A program made the translations under genes and the position numbers. Positions 7,844-16,878 of a DNA stretch of 64,000 bases are shown here, piece after piece (position 1 is the stretch's first letter; the number at the start of each line of letters is the position of its first letter). A model generated the notes under the pieces. That model had not been told where the DNA came from. It was given only the letters and a program-made list of their open reading frames with translations, and did not search any database. This stretch comes from Archangium lipolyticum. GTDB lineage: Bacteria > Myxococcota > Myxococcia > Myxococcales > Myxococcaceae. Location: assembly GCF_024623785.1 (NCBI RefSeq), contig NZ_JANKBZ010000031.1:62001-126000 (forward strand). Reading direction: 5' to 3'.

Positions 7844-8170
7844 ATGACGCCATCCACCACCCCCGCCCGGCCCCCCGAGCGCTACCACCCGCGCGTGGAG
7901 GCCAACTGGATGGTCAAGGTGCACCTCGGCGAGCGCATCGTGCTCGTCAAGGCGCGCGACCTGTCCATGGCCGGCCTGTTCCTGCATGGCCACCCCCCGG
8001 ACACCACCCGGCAGCTCACCCTCACGCTCCCGCTGCCCGGCATCGGGGACATCCCCGCCACGTGCACCATCGTCCGCCGCGAGGCGCAGGGCGTGGCGCT
8101 CGAGTTCGAGGATATGGACTGGGATTACTTCCTGCTGCTGGCGCGCTACCTCCACCCGCGCCTGCCCTGA
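7844..8170 (+). CDS. PilZ domain protein
   Basis: 108 aa. PilZ fold with the two c-di-GMP-binding signatures: RYHPR near residue 12 (RxxxR class) and DLSMAGLF (D/NxSxxG class). Followed by beta strands and a short C-terminal helix (MDWDYFLLLARYLH). Start ATG 7844 has GAGGAG 7 nt upstream. It is divergent from the type III secretion operon, so both share the ~230-nt region 7612-7843. A role as a c-di-GMP receptor is the family expectation; a link to secretion is inference from position. Confidence 0.85.
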   Translation: MTPSTTPARPPERYHPRVEANWMVKVHLGERIVLVKARDLSMAGLFLHGHPPDTTRQLTLTLPLPGIGDIPATCTIVRREAQGVALEFEDMDWDYFLLLARYLHPRLP

Positions 8171-8176
8171 GCCGGC

Positions 8177-8566
8177 TCAGGCCACCTTGCGCAGCCGCTC
8201 CACCAGCGCCATCAGCTCCGCGCCCTTGAAGGGCTTCTGGATGTAGCCGTCCGCGCCCGCCAGCGTGGCGCTCTCCATGTCCGACTTCTTGGACTTGGCG
8301 GTGAGCATGTAGACGGGCACCTTCGACGTCGTCGGATCGCTCTTGAGCATCCGGCACACCGAGATGCCGTCCAGCTGCGGCAGCACCACGTCCATCAGCA
8401 CCAGCTGGAAGGGACGGCTCTTGGCCAGCTTCAGGCCCTCGACGCCATTGGCCGCGCACACCACTTCCACGGCCCCGTCGCTCAGCATGGAACGCACGAG
8501 CTCCCGGATGACGGGCTCGTCCTCGACCAGGAGGATGTGGAAGGGTTTCTGCGGATTGGCGACCAT
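8177..8566 (-). CDS. Stand-alone response regulator receiver protein
   Basis: 129 aa, a single CheY-like receiver without an output domain. Phosphoacceptor Asp in LVLMDVVLPQLDG, acidic pair in LLVEDEP, conserved Thr/Lys in MLTAKSKK and the GYIQKPF lysine. Begins 5 nt after the stop of the ABC permease gene on the same strand, so the two are probably co-transcribed. No histidine kinase lies nearby. Confidence 0.9.
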   Translation of the reverse strand: MVANPQKPFHILLVEDEPVIRELVRSMLSDGAVEVVCAANGVEGLKLAKSRPFQLVLMDVVLPQLDGISVCRMLKSDPTTSKVPVYMLTAKSKKSDMESATLAGADGYIQKPFKGAELMALVERLRKVA

Positions 8567-8571
8567 GGGAC

Positions 8572-11133
8572 TCACTCGTATGCGAGCGCCTCTACCACAT
8601 TCAGGGTGGCGGCACGGCGCGCAGGATACAGCCCGGCCAGGATGGCGCACAGGGTGGAAGCGACCCCCATCGTCACGGCCAGGCGGACGGGAAAAATGTA
8701 CGAAAAGCTCCATCCGGTGGCCTGACTGCCAATCACCTGGGTGATGAGGACGCCCATCCAGAGGCCCGCCAGCGCTCCGATGAGCCCTCCTGACAGGCCG
8801 ATGAAGGCAGCCTCCGCCACGAAGAGTCGGACGATGTGGGACCGGGCCGCGCCCACCGCCCGCAGCAGGCCGATCTCCCGGGTCCGGTCCAGCACCGCCG
8901 CCAGCAGCGTGTTCACCACGCCCAGCAGCGCCAGCAGCACCGCCACCGCCTCCATGGCGTAGGAGATGGCGAAGGCATCGTCGATCAGCGCGGTGGCCTC
9001 CTCGCGCAGGTCGGCGTTGCTCAACACGTAGAGCTGGTGGCGCTCCCCCCACCGCTCGGTGATGGCGTGGCGGAGCGCGTCCAGCTTCGAGCGGTCCGAC
9101 AGGTACAGCTCGAAGGTGTCCACCCGGTCGTCCTGGAAGTGCGCCTGGTACACCTCGCGGGACAGGAAGACGACGCCCTGGTCCGAGGTGTAGTCCACCA
9201 CCACGGCCCCCACCGTATAGGTGCGCGCACCGGTGGGCGTGGACATCTCGAAGGTGCTCCCCACGTGCAGGTCGCGCCGGCGCGAGAGGTTCTCCGAGAT
9301 GATGACCCGCCCGGCCAGCCGCTCCTCGCGCGTGGGCAGGCGTCCCTCCAGCAGCTCGGGCCGCCCGTACTGCTCGTAGATCTCGGGGATGAGGGAGATG
9401 ACGTAGGCACGCAGGCCGAGCACGTCATGGGGCAGCACGCGGACCAGGTCCACCTGGGCCACCCCGGGCAGCGCCGCGAGCGGCTCCGCCAGGTCCGGCG
9501 CCATGGGCTGGTTGCGGCTGCCAGCGGTGCGGGCCCCGGAGGTGAGGAAGAGATCGGCCGGCACCGACTGCTCCAGCCACCGGTGCGAGGAGGCCTGGAA
9601 CGAGCCCACGAAGCCGGAGAGGCACACGGACATGGCCACGCCGATGGCCAGCGCGGACACCGGCACCGCCGTGCGGCCGGGCGCGCGCGCGAAGTTGTCC
9701 GCCGCCAGCCGGCCACTCACGCCCAGCAATGCCTCGCCCGGGCGCTGGTACACACGCCACAGCACGCGCAGCACCAGCGGGGCCAGCAGCGTCGTCCCCA
9801 TCAGCACGAGGAAGACCGAGAGGTAGCCCCCCACGGGCAGGTTCTCCAGGGGCGGCGGCAGCCACGAGGCCGGGTAGACGAGCAGCAGGCACCCCACCCC
9901 GAGCACCGTGGGCAACGAGCGCGCGCGCACCTCCGCGCCCTGGGCCGCATCCCGGCGCAGCGCCTCCACGGGCGCCACGCTCGACGCCACCACCGCCGGG
10001 CGCAAGGCCGCGAAGCCACTGCCCAGCACCCCGAGCGCCACGCCCAGCCCCAGCTCCAGCGGGCCCACCGTCACGTCCCTCGCGTTCACCTGCACGTAGA
10101 GGCTCGAGATGGCGCTGGATACCCAGCCGATGGCGAGCCGGCCCACGAGCACGCCCAGCGGCAGCCCCAGCACCGTGCCCACCCCACCCAGCACCAGCGA
10201 CTCCAGCGTGAAGAGGGCGCGGATGCGCAGGCGCGTGGCCCCCAGCGCGCGCAGCGTCCCGATCTCCCTGCGCCGCTGCACCACGCTGATGGCGATGGTG
10301 TTGTAGACGAGGAACACCCCCACCAGCAGCGCCACCCCGGAGCCCAGGTTCAGCCCCATCTGGAAGCTGCGCACCATGGTGGCCACCGAGCCGCCCCGGC
10401 GCGACGGGCGCTCCACCTCGAAGGCGCCTCCCAGGGCCGCCCGCAGCGCCGCCTGCACCGCCTCCACGCCCACCGCCGGGTCCACCGCCACGTCGATCCG
10501 GTCCAGCATCCGCTCGCGCCCGAAGGCCGCCTGCGCCGACGCCACGTCCATCACCCCCACCGAGCCGCCGAAGGCCTTCACCGGCCCCGCCTCGCGGATC
10601 AGCGCGTGCACCACGAAGTCCTGCGGCCCGTTCCCGGTGATGAGCTGGAAGCCGTCCCCCACCTTCAGCCCGTGCTCGCGCGCGAAGCGCTCCGAGACGA
10701 GCATCCGGTCCGTCGAGTTGAGGAACTCCAGGTCGTCCGACAGCACGCCGAGCTCCCTGTCCACGCCCTCGTAGGTGCGGAAGTGGCCGTCATCCAGCAG
10801 GTCCACGCCCATGACATAGAAGCGCTCGCCCGGCGCGCCCTTCACCGGGGCGATCGTCGTCATCGAGCCCGAGGCATGCGCCACTCCGGGCACCGCCCGC
10901 ACCCGCTCCAGCACGGACTCGTCGAAGCCCACCTGCGCGCCCGCCACCGTGAGGTCCGCCTTCCCGGCGATGGCATCCACCGTGGAGCGGAAGGCCTCCA
11001 GCACCGAGCCGTTGATGGACATCACGCCCACCATGGTCGCCACGCCCACGGCCACGCCCAGCACCGTGAGGCCGGTACGCAGCGGCGCACCCAGGATGTG
11101 TCGCAGGGAGACGAGACGGAGCAGCGCGAGCAT
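8572..11133 (-). CDS. Large ABC transporter permease with two FtsX domains (YbbP/LolE-like)
   Basis: 853 aa. An N-terminal helix (residues ~15-38), a periplasmic MacB-type core to ~235, an FtsX domain with three helices (~270-400), a further helix pair around 415-470, then a second FtsX half (~485 on) with its own periplasmic domain and three C-terminal helices ending YPARRAATLNVVEAL. This tandem layout is typical of YbbP-type permeases that work with a LolD-like ATPase in lipid or lipoprotein handling or export. No ATPase gene adjoins it; the nearest LolD-type ATPase in the window is at 34177-34869. Confidence 0.85.
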   Translation of the reverse strand: MLALLRLVSLRHILGAPLRTGLTVLGVAVGVATMVGVMSINGSVLEAFRSTVDAIAGKADLTVAGAQVGFDESVLERVRAVPGVAHASGSMTTIAPVKGAPGERFYVMGVDLLDDGHFRTYEGVDRELGVLSDDLEFLNSTDRMLVSERFAREHGLKVGDGFQLITGNGPQDFVVHALIREAGPVKAFGGSVGVMDVASAQAAFGRERMLDRIDVAVDPAVGVEAVQAALRAALGGAFEVERPSRRGGSVATMVRSFQMGLNLGSGVALLVGVFLVYNTIAISVVQRRREIGTLRALGATRLRIRALFTLESLVLGGVGTVLGLPLGVLVGRLAIGWVSSAISSLYVQVNARDVTVGPLELGLGVALGVLGSGFAALRPAVVASSVAPVEALRRDAAQGAEVRARSLPTVLGVGCLLLVYPASWLPPPLENLPVGGYLSVFLVLMGTTLLAPLVLRVLWRVYQRPGEALLGVSGRLAADNFARAPGRTAVPVSALAIGVAMSVCLSGFVGSFQASSHRWLEQSVPADLFLTSGARTAGSRNQPMAPDLAEPLAALPGVAQVDLVRVLPHDVLGLRAYVISLIPEIYEQYGRPELLEGRLPTREERLAGRVIISENLSRRRDLHVGSTFEMSTPTGARTYTVGAVVVDYTSDQGVVFLSREVYQAHFQDDRVDTFELYLSDRSKLDALRHAITERWGERHQLYVLSNADLREEATALIDDAFAISYAMEAVAVLLALLGVVNTLLAAVLDRTREIGLLRAVGAARSHIVRLFVAEAAFIGLSGGLIGALAGLWMGVLITQVIGSQATGWSFSYIFPVRLAVTMGVASTLCAILAGLYPARRAATLNVVEALAYE

Positions 11134-11250
11134 GTCTCCTGCACCTTAACCGCTCCGCGTCTCTCCGGGTTGGAGGGGGCGCTCGGAGGCAGGGCAGGCG
11201 GGCCGGCGCTCTTCTCCCCGGGCGAAGGGGCATGCTAAGGCCGAAGCCCC

Positions 11251-12375
11251 GTGATGCTCGATGCTCTCAGAGGAAAGTGGAGGGGCGTCCTCGGCTCGGC
11301 GCTCCTGTGCCTGGGGCTGGTGGGGTGTGCCCCCGAGGACACCTCCGGCTCGGTGATGGCGTACGTCTTCGCGCGCGACGAGGCCACCGGCCAGTACGCG
11401 CTCGGCCGGCACCCGGTGGACAACCTGGAATCGCTGCGCGAGCTGCGCGGGCGCGACCTGGACTTCCGCATGGGCGCCGAGCTGAATCAGCTCAGCCTCG
11501 GTGGGGAGATCGACGTCGTGCGCGGCTCGCCCTTCGCGCTGGAGTACACGCGCGAGGCAGACGGCACCATCGTCCCCGGGGATCTGCACTCGATGTACGC
11601 GCTCAGCCTGTACCGGAGCCTGGACAGGACGGCCTCGCTGCTGCGCGCCCACGGCCACGTGCCGCTCAAGCGCCTGGACATCTTCTATTACCCGCGCTTC
11701 GACAACATCATCACCGGCGATGGCCGCGCCGAGTTCACCGACAACGCGGCCTACGTCTCGCTGGTGCCGTGCTTCCTGCTCGTGCCCACCTTCGTGCTCA
11801 GCGACCTGCCCATGCTGCTCAACGAGGGCGTGGTGGCGCACGAGTACGGGCACGCCGTCATCCACCAGGAGCTGTTCGGCGACGCGAAAGAGGCGCCGCA
11901 CGAGGGCGAAACGGACTGGGAGGCCGCCCACCGCCACCTGTCCTCCATGCACGAGGGCGTGGCGGATCTGCTCGGACTGGTGGCCACGGGAGATCCGGAC
12001 TTCATCCGCGCCACCGCCGACGTCGATCGCGATCTCGCCGAGCCGCGTGACTACACCGCGGCCAACCTGGAGGAGCTCATCCTCGGCGGAGACGACTTCG
12101 ATCCGCACCTCCACGGCTCCCTCATGGCCCGGGCCGTCTATGAGCTGTGGCCCAAGGACGCCCAGGGCCGCATCACCCCCGAGGGCCGCGCGCGGCTGCT
12201 CGACGCCACCCTCGCCACGCTGCGCGCGCTGAAGTTCGAGAAGGACTCCTTCACCCTCGCCTCCTTCCCCAACACGCTGGTGACCCACCTGACGGCCGAG
12301 GAGCGCGGTGCCGCGTGCACCGTCCTCCGCACCCGGCTGAAGCCACTGGCCTCCCGTTTCACCTCCTGCGAGTGA
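11251..12375 (+). CDS. Lipoprotein with zinc metallopeptidase HExxH motif
   Basis: About 374 aa. Lipobox LGLVGC near residue 26 predicts a lipoprotein. The zinc-binding motif is HEYGHAVIHQ (HExxH), followed downstream by HEGVADLLGL, which can provide the third ligand as in thermolysin-like or M4/M36-type gluzincins. Starts with GTG at 11251 immediately followed by ATG at 11254; either may be used. Its TGA overlaps the GTG of the next gene, so the three genes 11251-13630 appear to form one unit. Confidence 0.75.
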   Translation: MMLDALRGKWRGVLGSALLCLGLVGCAPEDTSGSVMAYVFARDEATGQYALGRHPVDNLESLRELRGRDLDFRMGAELNQLSLGGEIDVVRGSPFALEYTREADGTIVPGDLHSMYALSLYRSLDRTASLLRAHGHVPLKRLDIFYYPRFDNIITGDGRAEFTDNAAYVSLVPCFLLVPTFVLSDLPMLLNEGVVAHEYGHAVIHQELFGDAKEAPHEGETDWEAAHRHLSSMHEGVADLLGLVATGDPDFIRATADVDRDLAEPRDYTAANLEELILGGDDFDPHLHGSLMARAVYELWPKDAQGRITPEGRARLLDATLATLRALKFEKDSFTLASFPNTLVTHLTAEERGAACTVLRTRLKPLASRFTSCE

Positions 12376-12902
12376 CTCCCGTGAGCCGCTTCCTTTCCCT
12401 CTTCGTGATGCTGCTGGCCGGAGCGGCCGGCGCCACTCCCCTGCGCGCGGGCGTGGACGTGGCCCTGCTGCTGCGCCAGGAGGCCGGTGGCCAGCGCACG
12501 GGCCTCGTCAGCGGGGGCCCGCGTGTCTCCCTCGGCCTGGGGCGCTACCTCGCGCTGTCCGCCGACTACCGCTTCGCCTGGTCCTCCGAGGGCACCGTCG
12601 CCAGCGCCACCACTCAGTACCACCGCGCCAGCCTGCGCCCGGAGCTCCACATCCCCGTGCGCACCACGGACTTCGTGCTCGCCGCCGGCCCCGCCCTCAC
12701 CCTGCTCCACACCACGCTGGGCGGCAGTGGCTCGCGGGTCTCCACCACCTATACGCGCCTCGGCATCTCCGGCGGCGCCGCGGTGGACATCCACCTCGAG
12801 CCCCTCACCCTGCGCACCGGCGTGGACCTGGTGTGGGCCGCCCGCCGGATGGATGTCTCCGTGGGCCTCGGCGCGCTCTTCTCCTTCGGAGGGGCTCCAT
12901 GA
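12372..12902 (+). CDS. Predicted exported outer-membrane beta-barrel-like protein
   Basis: 176 aa from a GTG at 12372 that overlaps the previous stop (GTGA); another GTG at 12381 is possible. Signal peptide SRFLSLFVMLLAGAAGA. The rest alternates polar and hydrophobic residues, with repeated strands such as VSLGLGRYLALSADYRFAW and a final MDVSVGLGALFSF, fitting a small 8-strand barrel. No family recognised. Its last bases overlap the next gene (ATGA). Confidence 0.6.
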   Translation: MTPVSRFLSLFVMLLAGAAGATPLRAGVDVALLLRQEAGGQRTGLVSGGPRVSLGLGRYLALSADYRFAWSSEGTVASATTQYHRASLRPELHIPVRTTDFVLAAGPALTLLHTTLGGSGSRVSTTYTRLGISGGAAVDIHLEPLTLRTGVDLVWAARRMDVSVGLGALFSFGGAP

Positions 12903-13630
12903 AGGCCTCCGCCCTCGTCCTGCTGCTGCTGTGCTCGCCCGTGCTCGCCGCCACCCCGCGCAACGCCCTCCTGGACGTGAGCGCGGACGTGCTCGAGCCA
13001 GGTGAGTCCCAGGTGAACATCTTCTTCGGCCAGTACTCGCGCGGCATCCTGCCCGGCGTCCAGGTCTCCAGCCACCTCACGCCGCTGCTGATCTCGCTCG
13101 TCAACGTCTCCGCCAAGGTCCAGGTGCTCGACCGGCCGGAGCTGCGCGTCTCCGTGGAGGGCGGGGGCTACTGGCTCGCCGCCGGAAGCCTGCTCGGCGT
13201 GCACGTGCTCGCCTTCCCCCTGGCCGCCCGCGGCACGGTGCCCCTCTCGGACAACCTGCAGCTCAACCTCGGGGCGGGCTACCAGCACCTCGCCCTCGAC
13301 ACCGACGGGACGTCCCTCAACCGCAACCTGCTGCACGCCGAGGCCACCCTGGTGCGCCATGACTCGCGCGGCGCCTTCCTCCTCACCGCGAAGGCGCCCC
13401 TGCTCAACATCCAACGCACGCGCGCCGAGAGCGTCCTGGGCAACCGCGTCCTGGAGGGCACCCTCGCGCTGGACGACGTCTCCGCGTGGAGCGTGATGCT
13501 CGCGCGCGATCACCTCTTCGACAAGACGGGCCACGTGCGCTTCGGCATCGGCTACCGCCACCGGCCCGGCGTCATCCTGGTGGAATCCATCGGTCCCGTG
13601 ATGCTGACGTTCGACATGTACTGGCGTTGA
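12899..13630 (+). CDS. Exported protein, probable outer-membrane barrel
   Basis: 243 aa. Signal peptide MKASALVLLLLCSPVLA. The mature part is rich in alternating beta strands (LQLNLGAGYQHLAL, HVRFGIGYRH) and ends in an aromatic residue-rich strand (VMLTFDMYWR), as barrel proteins often do. Start ATG at 12899 overlaps the preceding TGA by the ATGA pattern. Downstream partner of the metallopeptidase lipoprotein and the 176-aa barrel; the set may act at the outer membrane, but no function can be read from sequence. Confidence 0.6.
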   Translation: MKASALVLLLLCSPVLAATPRNALLDVSADVLEPGESQVNIFFGQYSRGILPGVQVSSHLTPLLISLVNVSAKVQVLDRPELRVSVEGGGYWLAAGSLLGVHVLAFPLAARGTVPLSDNLQLNLGAGYQHLALDTDGTSLNRNLLHAEATLVRHDSRGAFLLTAKAPLLNIQRTRAESVLGNRVLEGTLALDDVSAWSVMLARDHLFDKTGHVRFGIGYRHRPGVILVESIGPVMLTFDMYWR

Positions 13631-13659
13631 ATCGCACCCCCACCCCACTGGAGGCTCCC

Positions 13660-14166
13660 ATGTCCGAGAAGAAGCCCGCCGCTCCGAAATCGCCGCTCTT
13701 CCGCGCCGCCGACCGCGCCCAGCTTCCCGAGCAGTCGCAGCAGCACCCGTTCAATCCGAACTCGGAGATCCGCGGTCACTCGCTGAGCGATTTCGTGGGC
13801 CTGCGGCGCACCGGCGTGCACCTGCTGCGCATCCCGCCCGGCAAGGAGTCCTTCGTCTACCACTCGCACCAGTTGGAGGAGGAGTGGATGTACGTGCTGT
13901 CCGGCCGCGGCATCGTGGAGATTGGTGACGAGCAGCACGAGGTGGGCCCGGGAGACTTCCTCGGCTTCACCACCCCGTCCGTCGGACACCACCTGCGCAA
14001 CCCCTTCTCCGAGGAGCTCGTCTACCTGTCCGGCGGCGAGCGGCGGGAGATGGAGGTCGCCGACTTCCCGCGCCACGGCAAGCGCATGGTGCGCGTCGGA
14101 GCCACCATCTCCTTCTTCCCGGTCGACACCGTGCAGAGCTTCACCATTCCCGGCATCGAGGAGTGA
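13660..14166 (+). CDS. Cupin-domain protein
   Basis: 168 aa, single double-stranded beta-helix. Cupin motif 1 in FVYHSHQLEEEWMYVLSGRG (metal-binding His-x-His and Glu), motif 2 in VGPGDFLGF followed by HHLRNP. Substrate unknown; such proteins include sugar-binding and dioxygenase-like cupins. GAGG lies 5 nt before the ATG. A terminator-like hairpin follows. Confidence 0.85.
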   Translation: MSEKKPAAPKSPLFRAADRAQLPEQSQQHPFNPNSEIRGHSLSDFVGLRRTGVHLLRIPPGKESFVYHSHQLEEEWMYVLSGRGIVEIGDEQHEVGPGDFLGFTTPSVGHHLRNPFSEELVYLSGGERREMEVADFPRHGKRMVRVGATISFFPVDTVQSFTIPGIEE

Positions 14167-14181
14167 GCTGGGCGGGAACGC

Positions 14182-14210
14182 CGCGGAGGCCCCCCCTTCG
14201 GGCCTCCGCG
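14182..14210. terminator. Terminator-like hairpin between convergent genes
   Basis: Perfect 11-bp stem CGCGGAGGCCC / GGGCCTCCGCG with a 7-nt loop, placed 16 nt after the cupin stop and 10 nt before the end of the convergent PstS-like gene. No T-run, which is common in GC-rich genomes; it could serve both strands. Confidence 0.6.
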
Positions 14211-14220
14211 CAGGCACCGC

Positions 14221-15459
14221 TCAGAGCGCCTCGCAGTAGCCGTAGTTGCAGGCGGGCGCGGACGACGGGCAGTCCGCCGGCCCGTTGCACGTCTTGCACG
14301 AGCTGGCCCCGTTGGCCACCAGGTCGAAGTAGCAGCCGCAGCGCGAGTCGGTGGAGTACGGGCTCAGCGGCCCCATCTCCGACGAGCGCTTCACCTTCAT
14401 GGCGCACTTGGGCACCAGGTGCTTCTGGATGATGACGTCCAGCAGCTCCTTCTCCAACCGGGCCGCGGCGAAGCGGCTGACGAGCGCGGCGGCGGCCGGG
14501 CCAGGCAGGCCATTCTCGGTGCGCGTGTAGAAGTGCACCGGGCCCCAGATGGGGTAGTGCCCATCCCGCACGTTCTGCTTGTCCTTGGCGAAGGCCGTGG
14601 AGTCCGGCAGGAAGCCGCAGGACTGGCCAGTGCCCTGGAACGCCAGGATGCGCAGGTTGCTGCGCTCCTCGTCCGCGATGTCCGTGGAGATGATGCCGAT
14701 GGCCTTCTCCGCCGTGCTCGAATCCAGGAGGACCTTCATGTTGCGGCGCACGCCTTCACTGCCGCCCCGGTCCACGCCCCACCACTTGTCCGCGGGCACG
14801 CCGATGGCCCGGGCGATCATCTGCTGCGTGCCGGAGCTGGCGTTGCGCACGAAGTACAGGTTCTGCTCCGTCCACGGAGCGGCCGCCCCCTTGTTGCCCC
14901 CGGTGCCGAAGACCAGGTAGGCCGCCTCGGCGCTGATGCTGCGCTGCGAGGAGGCCGCCGGCACCACGAAGGTCATCGGCTGGATGGGGCCCTCGTAGTC
15001 GGCGATCTGCACGTTCGCGGGCGCCGTGCTGTCACACGTGGAGGCGTAGACGTCCGAGACGCCCACATCCACCACGTTGCCCTCCGTCGCCAGGGAGCAC
15101 TCCTGCGCCGAGCCGTCCGCGCGGAAGAGGATGGCGTAGTTGGCCGCCCGGCCACCGCTGGCGGGAATGTCCTTGATGACGCGGGCGCTCGGATCCGTGC
15201 TGAAGATGGCCTTCACGCCCGTGCACGAGCCCTGGGACTGATAGACGATGCTCCAGGGAGGCGACTCCCGGGCGAGCAGCTGCGCCACCACGCCGAGGAA
15301 CGGACGGACGGCGGAGGAGCCCGCCACATAGATGGTGTTGGGCCCGGCGCAGCTGATGGTGGGCGTGTTGGTCTGCGCATGCGCCATGGCGCTCGTGAGG
15401 GCCAGGGCGAGCGCGCCCAGCCAGCTCCCCGGCGCGCGCCGGCGAAGGTCGTGTCTCAT
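14221..15459 (-). CDS. PstS-like periplasmic substrate-binding protein with Cys-rich tail
   Basis: 412 aa. Signal peptide ending LALTSAMAHAQ. Substrate-binding fold start NTIYVAGSSAVRPFLGVV matches the PstS-type phosphate-binding loop (GSSA). The last ~45 residues are Cys-rich (RCGCYFDLVANGASSCKTCN, then CPSSAPACNYGYC), unusual for PstS and like the neighbouring Cys-rich lipoprotein. Start ATG 15459 has GGAG 9 nt upstream; an ATG at 15474, directly after the upstream stop, is the alternative. No pst transporter genes adjoin it. Confidence 0.7.
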   Translation of the reverse strand: MRHDLRRRAPGSWLGALALALTSAMAHAQTNTPTISCAGPNTIYVAGSSAVRPFLGVVAQLLARESPPWSIVYQSQGSCTGVKAIFSTDPSARVIKDIPASGGRAANYAILFRADGSAQECSLATEGNVVDVGVSDVYASTCDSTAPANVQIADYEGPIQPMTFVVPAASSQRSISAEAAYLVFGTGGNKGAAAPWTEQNLYFVRNASSGTQQMIARAIGVPADKWWGVDRGGSEGVRRNMKVLLDSSTAEKAIGIISTDIADEERSNLRILAFQGTGQSCGFLPDSTAFAKDKQNVRDGHYPIWGPVHFYTRTENGLPGPAAAALVSRFAAARLEKELLDVIIQKHLVPKCAMKVKRSSEMGPLSPYSTDSRCGCYFDLVANGASSCKTCNGPADCPSSAPACNYGYCEAL

Positions 15460-15476
15460 GCTGCGGATCTCCATGG

Positions 15477-15833
15477 TCAAGGCTTGGGAACGAGCGGAGG
15501 CAGGCTGGCGCCGTCGCACAGCCCCAGCCGCGCGCAGTTGTCGAAGGGAACGCACTGCGCCAGGGTGCACTGGTTGCGGTACTGCTCCTCGGAGGAGGGC
15601 TCGCCCCGGAAACACCCCGGAGGGCCCAGCCCGGAGGGCACGCAGAGGCCCTCCTGGCAGATGGGATAGGAGCCGAACCGGACGCAGTCCTCGTCCGTGG
15701 CGCACTGCGCGGCGCCGCTGTCTAGGACGAGCGAGCAGCCCGTCGTGCCCGCCAGCAGCAGCACCGCCAGCAAGCCCCACCCGGGCCAGTAGCCACGGGA
15801 GGAGCACCTGTCAGGTCGAAGGTCCATACACAT
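15477..15833 (-). CDS. Small Cys-rich lipoprotein
   Basis: 118 aa. Hydrophobic signal LLAVLLLAGTTGC with a plausible lipobox, then a mature domain of about 85 residues with eight or more Cys in a pattern typical of myxobacterial Cys-rich surface proteins (CATDEDCVRFGSYPICQEGL). Probably disulfide-bonded and exported. Followed 2 nt later by the ATG at 15474 of the PstS-like gene, so the two are likely co-translated. Confidence 0.7.
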   Translation of the reverse strand: MCMDLRPDRCSSRGYWPGWGLLAVLLLAGTTGCSLVLDSGAAQCATDEDCVRFGSYPICQEGLCVPSGLGPPGCFRGEPSSEEQYRNQCTLAQCVPFDNCARLGLCDGASLPPLVPKP

Positions 15834-15882
15834 GTCTCGTGATGAGGGAGGGAAGCCGGCGGCCCGGGAGCGGGCCCCGGCG

Positions 15883-16878
15883 CTAGAAGGAGCCGGCGAC
15901 GCCCACGCCGCCCGGCCCCACCCCCACCTGCACTCCGGCGGAAGGCGCGGGCTGCGGCTCGCGAAGGGTCAGCCAGGTGGACACTCCGGCGGCCACCAAC
16001 GTGGCGCCCGCGAGCACGTCCGTGGTGAGCGCCAGGGTACGCGTCCGGCCACTGGCCTGGTCGAGATCGGCGCGGCTCACCCCGAAGGTGTCGCGCCGGG
16101 CCTTCAGGTCACCCGAGGCCTTCAGCGCGAGCACGCCGGTCACCCCCGTGGCCACCGCCAGCCCACCGGTGGCGATCCACGGCACCCAGGGAGTGCTCCG
16201 CTGGGCCTTGACGACCTCGGGCCGTGTGTCCACGGCGGACCGGGGAGCCTCGGACCGCGGGGACGGCGCGGGCGCGGCGGGCGCGGCGGACGCGACCGGC
16301 GCGGCGATCTCCAGGGACACGTCGAGGCTGTCGCGCCCCGCCACGTCCACCACCCGCGTCACCGGCGGGAAACCCGAGAGGGCAGCGGAGAGCTTCCTCC
16401 GTCCCGCGTTGAGCTGCAGCGGCGCGCGCAGGGGCGAGGTGCCGACCGGCACGTCATCCACGGAGATCTCCGCCCCGGGCTTGTTGACGGTGACGCGCAC
16501 CGTGGCCACGCGCGCCTGGAGCCGATCCACCTCGCGCTGGACCTCGTCGCGGCGCTGGGCGGGCAGCTCTCCCCCACCCTCATCGAGGTAGCGCTGGAAG
16601 CTGCCGAGCGCGCTCGCGTAGTCCTGAAGCTGATACTGCACCTGGGCGATGTTGTAGAGGAGCCGGTAGCTCGGCGCGAGCTCGTAGGCACGCTGGAACT
16701 CCACCAGCGCGGCCTGGAAGTCGTTCTCCTCGTAGAGCTCCCTGGCGCGCTGGTAGCGGCTCTGGGCCTCCTCGAGGTTGGCCTTGGAGCCCTTGGGACG
16801 CCCCGCGGCACCGGCGCTCCCGCCCGACAGCGCCAGCGCGAGGGCGAGGGCGAGCGACCTGGACAGACGCATCATCAT
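15883..16878 (-). CDS. Exported TPR protein with PEGA domain
   Basis: 331 aa. Signal peptide ([20 protein letters not shown]), two to three TPR-like helix pairs (residues ~35-110; [20 protein letters not shown]), a PEGA domain (~125-195; [20 protein letters not shown]), a Pro/Ala linker and a hydrophobic region ([20 protein letters not shown]) with one more C-terminal helix. The ATG at 16878 overlaps the kinase stop (ATGA); other ATGs lie at 16887, 16875 and 16872. Likely works with the kinase next door, which also carries a PEGA domain. Confidence 0.75.
   Translation of the reverse strand: MMMRLSRSLALALALALSGGSAGAAGRPKGSKANLEEAQSRYQRARELYEENDFQAALVEFQRAYELAPSYRLLYNIAQVQYQLQDYASALGSFQRYLDEGGGELPAQRRDEVQREVDRLQARVATVRVTVNKPGAEISVDDVPVGTSPLRAPLQLNAGRRKLSAALSGFPPVTRVVDVAGRDSLDVSLEIAAPVASAAPAAPAPSPRSEAPRSAVDTRPEVVKAQRSTPWVPWIATGGLAVATGVTGVLALKASGDLKARRDTFGVSRADLDQASGRTRTLALTTDVLAGATLVAAGVSTWLTLREPQPAPSAGVQVGVGPGGVGVAGSF

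Noticed and set aside
8836-11238. Long plus-strand open frame opposite the ABC permease
   Set aside because: Composition is dominated by His, Gln, Arg and Gly, typical of an antisense shadow in GC-rich DNA; the minus-strand FtsX protein has clear motifs.
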